Source: a virus. From it: DNA of 25,991 nucleotides. A program made the translations under genes and the position numbers. Positions 6,997 to 13,677 of the stretch are shown here, piece after piece. Every line of letters begins with the position of its first letter. Positions within the stretch are counted from its first letter, which is position 1. Under the pieces are notes generated by a model. That model was not told the DNA's origin. It ran no database searches and was given only the letters and a program-made list of their open reading frames with translations. The stretch is taken from the IMG/VR virus record IMGVR_UViG_3300027763_000216, positions 1 to 25,991 of that record; one strand, written 5' to 3'.

Positions 6997-8032
6997 TTAA
7001 CACTCCATAATTAACCATTTTGTATCCGTCAGGTCTATGTATAACCGCTTCAGGCTGTACTTCTTGAACTTCATGAGCCATGACACCAATAAACTTGCCA
7101 TGACCAGCCTCAGCCTTCCATTCGGGCTTATATTCAAATTCATAGACAGGTAATCCATTAAGCAACCAGCCAATAGCTTTAATGTTTTCTTTGGTGCGGA
7201 TGTCAGACAAACCAGCAGCACCAAGACCCATCAAGCCAGCATTAAAGTTAGCTTGTTGTGCAACCTTAGAGTTAAAGTCGCCCATCTGAGCGTTGTAACC
7301 CATTTGAGCAGCACCTAAAGTATCAGCACCTGAAGTTGTTGCTTGCTGTGCAGAGTTTACAAATGTAGGATTCTGTACTTGTGCGCCTGTACGCAATGCA
7401 CTTAATGTATTTAAAGGAATATTGTATTTTGTAAGTTCTTGACCAAATGCTTGTTGATTTGCAGCTAAACCAGCATTAAGTCCTTGCGTTGTATTAGCTG
7501 CCAATAAGTCATTTTCTTTCTGAGCTTGACTCATTTGCGCTCTCATATAAGCCTCAGAACCTACAGGAATTCCCGAATTTGCTAATTGGTTGTTTAATGC
7601 CTCACGACTTTGTTGTAATTGAGGTTGTAAGCGTTGCATTGCAGCGTCTTGGTACGATTGGCCTGGGTTATATCCAGTTGAAGGTAAATTAGGGTTAAAT
7701 CCTTGACCCATTGTGTTTTGTACTTGACCAAGTTGGGCATTAATTGTGCTACCTAAGCCCAAACTAGTTTGATTTTGTGTGTCTAATAATTGTTTACCGA
7801 CATTTGAAAGGGAGGTAGCAGCAGTCCATGTTGGATTACCATATGGGTCTTGACCTGTAATGAAATAATCTAAGTTTCCATAAGGAGTTACTTGATTAAC
7901 ACGATTAGCAGCAGTCGCAGCTCTTGCAGCGTCTAAGTTTCCTGATGCAGTTTCTTGTGCTGCCGCCTTATAGTCAGGAGGAGGAGGCGCACTAGCAGCA
8001 GGCCCTAATCCTAAAAATCCACCACCACCCAT
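6989..8032 (-). CDS. Virion protein with C-terminal intramolecular chaperone (peptidase S74) domain
   Basis: 347 residues. The N-terminus is Gly/Ala/Pro-rich (MGGGGFLGLGPAASAPPPPD), followed by a long Gln/Ala/Asn-rich helical body. The last 72 residues are an endosialidase-type intramolecular chaperone: LSDIRTKENI (Ser276 of the S-D-x-R-x-K motif is the predicted self-cleavage nucleophile), then VYEFEYKPE, GKFIGVMAHEVQEVQPEAV and YKMVNYGVL. In fibres and spikes this domain trimerises the protein and then cuts itself off. Here the body is not a beta-helix or classic fibre, so the partner is more likely a trimeric virion or tail protein. AAAGGAG lies 7 bases before the start. Confidence 0.82.
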   Translation of the reverse strand: MGGGGFLGLGPAASAPPPPDYKAAAQETASGNLDAARAATAANRVNQVTPYGNLDYFITGQDPYGNPTWTAATSLSNVGKQLLDTQNQTSLGLGSTINAQLGQVQNTMGQGFNPNLPSTGYNPGQSYQDAAMQRLQPQLQQSREALNNQLANSGIPVGSEAYMRAQMSQAQKENDLLAANTTQGLNAGLAANQQAFGQELTKYNIPLNTLSALRTGAQVQNPTFVNSAQQATTSGADTLGAAQMGYNAQMGDFNSKVAQQANFNAGLMGLGAAGLSDIRTKENIKAIGWLLNGLPVYEFEYKPEWKAEAGHGKFIGVMAHEVQEVQPEAVIHRPDGYKMVNYGVLNA

Positions 8033-8033
8033 A

Positions 8034-8474
8034 TCATTCTCCTTTAAACTTTCTTAGAGGACATTGGATGTCTAAAAACCGACAATCTTCTTTCCTCATA
8101 GTCATAATTACCAAATCCCCATCCATATGAGCATCGGGTATTTCAGCTACAATCTTAAAGCCTAAGTGTCGGTTTAACCTTAGTGCGTCTGCGTTATTAG
8201 CGCATACTTGACCTATTATAACCCCAAGATTTAATTTATTAAAGGGGTAATCAAACGTAGCCCATAATAAATCTTTACTTGCCCAGTTAGAATCTGTAGC
8301 ACCAATATGAATCTGACACGCATTTGGCATAAAATTGTTAAAACCAACGACTGCTGCTATTTCTCCATCTATCTCTTGACCGATACATACTGTCTCATGA
8401 GGTAAGGGGTGATTCATTATTCTTACTAACCAATCCCCCAAATACTTCTGATTCTCAGTAGTAACTCTTCTCAA
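8034..8474 (-). CDS. GNAT-fold acetyltransferase-like protein (podovirus gp13-like position)
   Basis: 146 residues. A strand pair (GQEIDGEIAAVVGFNNFMPN), a central HIGATDSNWASKDLLWATFD and the helix-turn ANNADALRLNRHLGFKIVAE fit the GNAT scheme, in which N-x-x-A-x-x-L-x-x-x-L-G-F is motif B and E/D-rich strands follow. A clear Q/R-x-x-G-x-G/A acetyl-CoA loop is not obvious, so activity is uncertain. Such GNAT-like proteins occur between tail/nozzle and internal virion genes of podoviruses, and a head- or tail-assembly role rather than metabolic acetylation is possible. It overlaps the nozzle gene (ATGA). Confidence 0.7.
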   Translation of the reverse strand: MRRVTTENQKYLGDWLVRIMNHPLPHETVCIGQEIDGEIAAVVGFNNFMPNACQIHIGATDSNWASKDLLWATFDYPFNKLNLGVIIGQVCANNADALRLNRHLGFKIVAEIPDAHMDGDLVIMTMRKEDCRFLDIQCPLRKFKGE

Positions 8475-10240
8475 AGAACTCCCCCATTTTCCATCACATA
8501 ATCGCTAGAAGCCCAATGAAAGTCTATGTTCTGTGAAGCCACATTAAGATTAATAGATGCAGCAAACCCTAATCCTGTGACACCCTGCCAGTATTTAGTA
8601 ATAACAGCACCACCACCCCATGATTTTTCATCCCACCTAGCAGAGTCCCAAATACCAGTATTAATAGTGGCTGGGTTGAACGCTAATTGATTAACTAGTG
8701 GAACAGTCTCAAAGTCAGTAGAAATACCACAAAGTACCGTAGGCATCCCTCGATCTGTTTGGAATATGGGTCGAACCAATGTAAACCGTTTTAACTGCCC
8801 TCGTGTCTGAAAGTAGTTATACGCTTGTTGAGCGTTTCCAATGATGTTAGCGTTATTGTCTGAAAATCCAGTAAAGAATAAGCCGACATAACCGTTACCA
8901 CCAAAGTACATATTAGTATCGCCTGCCACTTCAAAGCAATTAGCTTGAATTCCTGTAAATCTAGCCCATGCCTTATTAATGGTGTTCATTACATACTGTT
9001 CTATACCGTCATTCGTAGGTATATTTAATATCAACATATTAGCTTCAGCTAAAAAGTTAATCTGCCAGCCAAAATTGTTAACATATTCACTACAAGCTAA
9101 TGAGACTGCGTAAAATATCTTGTCAGTTAAGTTAATTCTAGGGTCTAATCGGGTTGATTGAAGCGCAGCAGTTAAAGGAAGAAGTCCATCCTGAGTTAAC
9201 AGTAATAAATCTCCACCCCACTTAAAGAAGCATCTACGGCTAAAGGTTTGACCCATTTGCCATAAGCCTTTCATAGCCCAAGTAGTAGGATCATTAGGGT
9301 TTGTTCCTTGATAGACAAGAATCTCACCCATCGAGCTTACAAATACAATAAAGTCATCTACACCGTAACCAGCATCAAGAGTCCATGTTCCTGCTGCTTG
9401 TAAGTAACCACCGTTACGATAGAAAGCTCCTAAAGGAAACTCTGTAGTTGGGCCTGATATAGAAGCTACATCTAAATACCAAAAACTTAAACTATTGTTT
9501 TGGCAAAAATACAAACGATTTTTAAATAAATTGACATTAACAAATGTGTTACTATTTGCGCCAGTTATGCCGTTGACTGTATATGTTCCCATGACGGTAG
9601 CATTACCACTTGGGGCAGTAGCCATTGTATAAGTAAAGGTAGAAGCACCTGTAACCGTTATTCTGTAAATGCCATTAAATTGACTAGGTGTAGCACCTGA
9701 TATAGATACCCGATTACCTGTAATTAATCCATGAGGTGCAGCCGTTGTTAAGGTGGCAGTTAAGTTACCTGTACCGCCCCTAGTAATACTAGATATTGTC
9801 TGAGCTGTTGACGTGGTAGCCATAAAAGCCCAAAACGAGCCATCATAGATAAGAACAGGGTCTACACCGTTACAAGCGATAATGAAATCACCGCCTGAAG
9901 TAGATATATTAATGGATTGCCACTTGGCATTAGTAAGTCCAGTAAATACTACCGTTCCAGTTGTTCCAGTTGCGTCATATATTTGTGTGCCAGCAAACGC
10001 AAATAACTTATAACCTGTACTTGTTGGGTAATTTATTAAAGTTTCAACTTGACCAGTTATTCCTGAACAAGCCTTAGTCCATCCTTTACGTAACTGTACG
10101 TCTGTAGGGGTAGGCCAAAAGTTATTTAATGTTACAGCGTCTAAAGGAGGCATTTCTGCCAATGAATCTCGATTGTTCCAACCCCCAATTGGGGCTGCCA
10201 TTGAGGTAGTGGCTGCTGTTCTACGCTGGGCTTGTGCCAT
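8471..10240 (-). CDS. Tail nozzle / head-closure hub protein (P22 gp10, T7 gp12-like)
   Basis: 589 residues. The N-terminus contains PIGGWNNRDSLAEMPPLDAV and NNFWPTPTDVQLRKGW, the entry to the beta-propeller of podovirus nozzle proteins. Repeated propeller blades are visible (NGVDPVLIYDG; YGVDDFIVFVSSMGEILVYQ; RRCFFKWGGDLLLLTQDGLL) and the C-terminal 90 residues are a beta-domain. Residues about 148-223 are an inserted Gly/Thr-rich domain with TAAPHGLITGNRVSISGAT, NGIYRITV and TFTYTM, resembling the FCCH-like module found in phage tail proteins. It would sit under the adaptor and form the tail tube exit. The adaptor gene is immediately upstream. Confidence 0.82.
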   Translation of the reverse strand: MAQAQRRTAATTSMAAPIGGWNNRDSLAEMPPLDAVTLNNFWPTPTDVQLRKGWTKACSGITGQVETLINYPTSTGYKLFAFAGTQIYDATGTTGTVVFTGLTNAKWQSINISTSGGDFIIACNGVDPVLIYDGSFWAFMATTSTAQTISSITRGGTGNLTATLTTAAPHGLITGNRVSISGATPSQFNGIYRITVTGASTFTYTMATAPSGNATVMGTYTVNGITGANSNTFVNVNLFKNRLYFCQNNSLSFWYLDVASISGPTTEFPLGAFYRNGGYLQAAGTWTLDAGYGVDDFIVFVSSMGEILVYQGTNPNDPTTWAMKGLWQMGQTFSRRCFFKWGGDLLLLTQDGLLPLTAALQSTRLDPRINLTDKIFYAVSLACSEYVNNFGWQINFLAEANMLILNIPTNDGIEQYVMNTINKAWARFTGIQANCFEVAGDTNMYFGGNGYVGLFFTGFSDNNANIIGNAQQAYNYFQTRGQLKRFTLVRPIFQTDRGMPTVLCGISTDFETVPLVNQLAFNPATINTGIWDSARWDEKSWGGGAVITKYWQGVTGLGFAASINLNVASQNIDFHWASSDYVMENGGVL

Positions 10241-10242
10241 GA

Positions 10243-11148
10243 TTAAGACCCATAGCCAGTATCAGGTATGTTAGCCCAACCGATAAGTACAGCACTAGGT
10301 TGAGGGGCAAATGACAATGTGGCAGAACCCTTATCGTTAGCTTTAGCGATACTTAAATAACGCATATAGTCTGCTTGTAAGGATGTTGTATCAAAGCTCT
10401 TAATTTGGAAGTATTTAAGTTTTGTAGCTAAGACCATAATAGTGTCATCCAATACCGTTGTATCTGTATCAGCTTGAAAACTATTTAAAACAGCATTGGT
10501 TGCACTTCTGACAAATCCTTTTGATCTGTACTCAAAACCTAAATACTCTTGCGTATTGTATGGAGGCCATATCTGAAATGTATTGCCTAAAATTCTCCAG
10601 CGTACTCGTGGGCCAGTAGATATATAACCTGATTTAAGCCATTGCCATTGTTGTGCATCAACAGGGCCTAACATTTGCCAATGGCGCGATTTGTCCCAAT
10701 GAGTATTGTCTGTAATGGTTTCGTAGTCAGGTGGTAAGGGATATATAGTCTTACTAAATGTTACTGAACCGCCTACAGTTGTTGAAGATGATTGCTGCGT
10801 TGTAGTCACAATAGTAGGACTTATAACCGTATCAATATAAGTATCTTGAGGTATTGCCCCACCTACAATAGAGTAAGTGCTATCAAGACCTGCCGTACTA
10901 GGAATGTTAGTTAATGTCTGAGTGCCTTGTACTGTATTGCAAGTAGTTGTTAAATAATTTGTATAGAAACGATACTCTAGCTCTAATGCTTGCCAATCAT
11001 ACTCCTTAATCAAGTCGTAACCAGCACGATTCATCAAAGCCAAGACTTGTTGCACGTCCTGACTTGGATTACCGATAACATACGTTGGTACGGCAAGATT
11101 AAGTTCAGCAGTTGTTTGCTGGACAAGTTGGAGTAGATTGCTTGACAT
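10243..11148 (-). CDS. Head-tail adaptor (P22 gp4 / T7 gp11-like)
   Basis: 301 residues. The N-terminal 60 residues are the conserved helical part (LLQLVQQTTAELNLAVP, then QQVLALMNRAGYDLIKEYDW), typical of phage adaptors that bind below the portal. Residues about 66-135 are a Thr/Ser-rich beta insertion. From about 137 come YPLPPDYETITDNTHWDKSR, RVRWRILGNTFQIWPP and FEYRSKGFV, the usual C-terminal strands with 'D-P-D-x-x-x' and 'W-x-P' features. It is encoded directly before the nozzle gene, the normal order. The neighbours and the pattern make this assignment fairly safe. Confidence 0.8.
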   Translation of the reverse strand: MSSNLLQLVQQTTAELNLAVPTYVIGNPSQDVQQVLALMNRAGYDLIKEYDWQALELEYRFYTNYLTTTCNTVQGTQTLTNIPSTAGLDSTYSIVGGAIPQDTYIDTVISPTIVTTTQQSSSTTVGGSVTFSKTIYPLPPDYETITDNTHWDKSRHWQMLGPVDAQQWQWLKSGYISTGPRVRWRILGNTFQIWPPYNTQEYLGFEYRSKGFVRSATNAVLNSFQADTDTTVLDDTIMVLATKLKYFQIKSFDTTSLQADYMRYLSIAKANDKGSATLSFAPQPSAVLIGWANIPDTGYGS

Positions 11149-11149
11149 A

Positions 11150-11794
11150 TTATGCTTCCTCTGTGGCTACCGTCTTTTTACGATTAGGTTTTCCAACAGT
11201 AGCAAGTATAGCTGCCATTTGTTCTTGCATTAAGGCGAGCTTCGCATCTGTTTCTGCCTTTATTTTAGCATTTTCTTCATCTTTTTTGGCAAGTTCTTCT
11301 TTCAAATTGTTAATTTCTTGCGCTCTTTTGTCGGTTTCTGCCGAATCTGAGGCTAAATTTAAATATGATTTAGCTTTATCCCTAAACGCATAGGGCGACA
11401 TACCAGCAGCCATACCCATACGTTGAAGTTGTTGATCGGAAGCACCAGCAATGGATTCTACTGTATGAAACTTTAACGCTCTGAGTTCTTCAGCCTGTGA
11501 TTTAGATATTAAAGGCCATTCAGATACAGGAGTACCAACTACCTCTTGATCGTTTGCACCTACTCTGTTTTGATAATTAGCCCATTGAATCGGAAATCTA
11601 ACTTTATGGCTATTTAACACATAAGTATCAATTTCGGTAAGGGTATCACCAGCTACACAAATATGTACAAAATCAAATTCTTTGTATATTGGTCTGCCAG
11701 CTTCTAATGTTTCAGCTTCTTGCTGTACTGGTCGTTTGTAGAATCTTACTTGCAGTCTTGAATCTGCGCCTTGTTCATCGCTTGGAAGTGCCAT
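11150..11794 (-). CDS. Conserved head-associated protein with C-terminal coiled coil (214 residues)
   Basis: I recognise the family as a common podovirus structural-region protein of unknown function. Visible parts: an N-terminal beta region (ADSRLQVRFYKRPVQQEAET; YKEFDFVHICVAGD), a central conserved stretch (TPVSEWPLISKSQAEELRAL; TVESIAGASDQQLQRMG; GMSPYAFRDKAKSYL) that looks like helix-hairpin-helix-style packing, and a long Lys/Glu coiled coil (about 155-195). It follows the terminator at 11825-11850 and has its own strong AAAGGA site. It may be a head-completion or scaffold-interacting protein. No enzyme motif is seen. Confidence 0.75.
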   Translation of the reverse strand: MALPSDEQGADSRLQVRFYKRPVQQEAETLEAGRPIYKEFDFVHICVAGDTLTEIDTYVLNSHKVRFPIQWANYQNRVGANDQEVVGTPVSEWPLISKSQAEELRALKFHTVESIAGASDQQLQRMGMAAGMSPYAFRDKAKSYLNLASDSAETDKRAQEINNLKEELAKKDEENAKIKAETDAKLALMQEQMAAILATVGKPNRKKTVATEEA

Positions 11795-11824
11795 TGTTTT
11801 TTCCTTTAAAGGTATTTAAGGGTT

Positions 11825-11850
11825 AAAAAAGAGGAGACCGAAGTCTCCCC
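11825..11850 (-). terminator. Rho-independent terminator after the capsid module
   Basis: Read on the minus strand: GGGGAGAC, UUCG loop, GTCTCCTC, then six T. The 8-bp stem has a single G-U wobble and a very stable UUCG tetraloop. It lies 27 bases after the stop of the decoration-protein gene and 31 bases before the next start, so it separates the capsid genes from the tail genes. Confidence 0.9.
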
Positions 11851-11876
11851 TTATTATGCTACAAAACTACTAAAAA

Positions 11877-12170
11877 TCAAACAGATGCCTTACCAAACCA
11901 GCCATAATCACCTGATGCCATTGAAGCACCTGATAAATATGTACCTGCTGATGGTGTTGCTACAAAAGTAGAAGCGTTAATTGAGCAAGTTGCTGTCGAT
12001 GCTCCAATTGCTGCGCCTGCTTGTGCGAACACATAACGTAAGCCATCTGAACCAAATACTTCAGCACCCAATGGGCCAATCGTAGGAACTGCTGTACCAG
12101 CAGAATTTGGATTGGTTTGTGCGGTGTTGTAAAGGTCGATCCCAGCTAAGGGGGTAATTGTAAATGCCAT
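11877..12170 (-). CDS. Probable capsid decoration/head protein (97 residues)
   Basis: Small Ala/Gly/Thr-rich beta-type protein without Lys/Glu-rich helices. The N-terminus is AFTITPLAGIDLYNTAQTNP; the middle has GLRYVFAQAGAAIGAST; the end is SGDYGWFGKASV, a strand resembling the closing strand of small head-decoration proteins encoded next to major capsid genes. It starts 26 bases after the capsid stop with the same strong site (AAAGGAAAATTATC before ATG) used by the capsid gene, so high expression is likely. The decoration role is inference from position, size and composition. Confidence 0.65.
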   Translation of the reverse strand: MAFTITPLAGIDLYNTAQTNPNSAGTAVPTIGPLGAEVFGSDGLRYVFAQAGAAIGASTATCSINASTFVATPSAGTYLSGASMASGDYGWFGKASV

Positions 12171-12195
12171 GATAATTTTCCTTTAAAAAAATGGA

Positions 12196-12273
12196 TTAAG
12201 AGCCTGTTAAGACACCTTGTAAGAACGAATTCGAACAAGTTAAATTTCCTGCCCAACCATACAACTTCACAAT
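12196..12273 (-). CDS. Major capsid protein exon 3
   Basis: 25 codons plus TAA. It encodes IVKLYGWAGNLTCSNSFLQG then VLTGS, the expected last strand and tail of this capsid family, which is missing from exon 2. It is too short to be noticed as a separate gene. An AUG spans the last intron bases but has no ribosome binding site. Confidence 0.85.
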   Translation of the reverse strand: MVKLYGWAGNLTCSNSFLQGVLTGS

Positions 12274-13653
12274 CATTTCTGTTACTTTCAGTCTTTCGAC
12301 TTACTGACCACTTTCATGGCGGAGCAACTTCTTCGAATCGCTCTCTAGGACTTTAAACTTCAAGTTATATCCCAGTTCAGACTATCGCTTACTCTTTCGA
12401 GTCCCTCTCACTTAGTCGTTCACGCTGCTTTCGCTTGCGCCCTGTCGTCTACTTCTAGACTTCCAAGTCAATCAGAGTGGGTTTATAGACACCATTAATG
12501 CAACGTAGGTTTAGCGTCTTGGTTGATGGACTGTCTTTCGCCACCAATAGGAACAAAGTTACGCTCTTTATGAGGACGCAAGAAGATGTAATTTGTGTTT
12601 AGCAAATACATATAAGTTGCAGACTCTTGTGCGCCATAACCGCCTCCTAATACCACATCAGCAGACATACCACCACCGTAGAACTTGAGTGATGCAAAAC
12701 CTGCTGCGCCTTCTTCGACACCAGCGATACGCTGAATAGCCTGTAAAGAAGCAACATAGTATTGATACAAAGTATTACCAGCTACGATTAAGTCTACTTT
12801 ATCAGTACCACGAACAGATTTGATAGCAGCAGTAGTCATTGCAGCTTGGATAGTTGTGGAAGATGTAGCACCAGTAGTTGCTTGGTTTCTCCAAAATTCC
12901 CAGTTTGCACGATTAATACCACCATAAGTACCGCTTGTAGGTGAAGTTGATACAGCAGCAGCCAATCCAGTAATATTTTTACCACCGTTACCTGTACCGT
13001 CACCATAGATGTCAGTAGAAATACGGTTTAAAAGACGAGCTTCAGAAACTTGCATACGACCATCTAGCAAGTCAATGATTGCTTCTTTAGAGCTGTTCTG
13101 CAACATTTCTAAACCACTCATTGTTACGCTATCTGCGTACTGAGTAATAGAGAACTGAGCAGCACTAATTGGGCTATCAGGGGTGATATTAAGCACCTCG
13201 TAGCCCGAATAGCTATTAGCATTGTTAGTATTTGGATCATTGTACATTATTTCCTCGCACTATGTTAGCAGTTACTTACTTCTAGTAACGCACTAGGTCA
13301 TTTCTGCCTAGTTCTTGGACTTCTGATCCTAAGTTATATCCAAGTTCAGACTATCGCTTCACCTTTTCAGGTGTTCTCTCGCTTAGTCGTTCAGGCTGTA
13401 TTTAAACTTGCCCCTTGTTGTCCCCTTCGGGAGTTCCAAGTCAATCAGAGAGAATTCTCACATCTGAGTTTTAATTCAGAGTGACCCCAACATTAAGGAT
13501 GACATTACCACCTGAGAAGGGACGTACATTGCCCTTAGAGTTTAAACGCTGAAGAATTGCATTGTTTTGAGTCAAGTTATCTGCCAACACACCGCTACGA
13601 CTTTGAATGGTAGTAGCGATAATATCGGTGATTGCGCTATTTGCGAATGCCAT
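12196..13653 (-). CDS. Major capsid protein, HK97-fold, coded in three exons split by two group I introns
   Basis: Joined exons (best model 13496-13653, 12513-13257, 12196-12273; 158+745+78 = 981 bases) encode 326 residues, the usual size for this podovirus capsid family. Order: N-arm AFANSAITDIIATTIQSRSG, then PFSGGNVIL/EEIMYND across junction 1, SYSGYEVLN, P-domain helices with SGLEMLQNSSKEAIIDLLDG and YGDGTGNGGKNITGL, RPHKERNFVPIGGERQSINQ, then DA/IVKLYGWAGNLT across junction 2 and the C-terminus FLQGVLTGS. Each exon unspliced ends in an early stop (TAA 13471-13473; TAA 12495-12497). AAAGGAAATATC precedes the start, and the scaffold gene is directly upstream. Capsid identity is very likely. 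Splicing is predicted from RNA motifs and restored reading frame, not shown. Confidence 0.88.
12274..12512 (-). ncRNA. Group I intron 2 in the major capsid gene (no ORF)
   Basis: Predicted 239 nt. P1: exon AGACGCT (12513-12519) pairs over 7 bp with the guide GGTGTCT (12487-12493), ending in the diagnostic U-G pair. P10: TAAT (12494-12497) pairs with the 3' exon start ATTG. P7 is GACTA (12413-12417) with TAGTC (12380-12384). P8 is ACTC-GAAA-GAGT (12391-12402). P9-type hairpins follow (CCAT-GAAA-GTGG and AGTC-GAAA-GACT). The intron ends in G (12274), and splicing joins GCT to ATT in frame. It shares the P3-side block (12461-12477), the R/S core and GGATATAACTT with intron 1. No ORF of useful size is inside. 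Confidence 0.87.
12513..13257 (-). CDS. Major capsid protein exon 2
   Basis: The main body of the capsid protein. The frame is open from EEIMYND to the junction after INQDA (GCT at 12513-12515), and unspliced it hits TAA at 12495-12497. The ATG at 13245-13247 lies inside the family-conserved stretch and is probably an internal Met, not the start, although GAGG six bases before it could allow initiation on unspliced RNA. Confidence 0.85.
13258..13495 (-). ncRNA. Group I intron 1 in the major capsid gene (no ORF)
   Basis: Predicted 238 nt. P7 strands GACTA (13384-13388) and TAGTC (13349-13353) lie within the typical AACGACTAAG and AAGCGATAGTCTGAAC core segments. P8 is CACCT-GAAA-AGGTG (13360-13373). 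P3-side block TTCTCTCTGATTGACTTGGA is at about 13435-13454, opposite GCGAGAG. Proposed P1: exon GTCATCCT (13496-13503) with guide GGGGTCAC (13481-13488), one C-C mismatch and the required U-G pair at the splice site. A P2-like stem pairs 13477-13483 with 13459-13466. The intron ends in G (13258). Alternative ends shift each site by a few bases. There is no homing endonuclease or other ORF. Confidence 0.8.
13496..13653 (-). CDS. Major capsid protein exon 1
   Basis: 52 codons plus two bases, from ATG 13651-13653 to the predicted 5' splice site after ...ATCCT. Unspliced, the frame would run on to a TAA at 13471-13473 (60 residues). The exact end is model-dependent: ending at 13489 (after ...AATGTT) is an alternative with a weaker P1 helix. 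Confidence 0.8.
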
Positions 13654-13677
13654 GATATTTCCTTTATTTAAGTTAAG

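Noticed and set aside
12461-13450. Shared blocks in the two gaps as attachment sites or an insertion element
   Set aside because: Similarity follows intron core elements with compensated stems. There is no integrase, terminal inverted repeats or target duplication.
12274-13495. Inteins or a frameshift/sequencing error as cause of the broken capsid gene
   Set aside because: Both gaps contain stops in all useful frames and no intein blocks. Each is about 240 bases of structured RNA-like sequence with a group I core, not a one-base error.
12274-13495. Group II introns or retroelement
   Set aside because: No GUGYG start, no domain V-like hairpin with AY end, no reverse transcriptase. P7/P8 and U-G P1 features fit group I.
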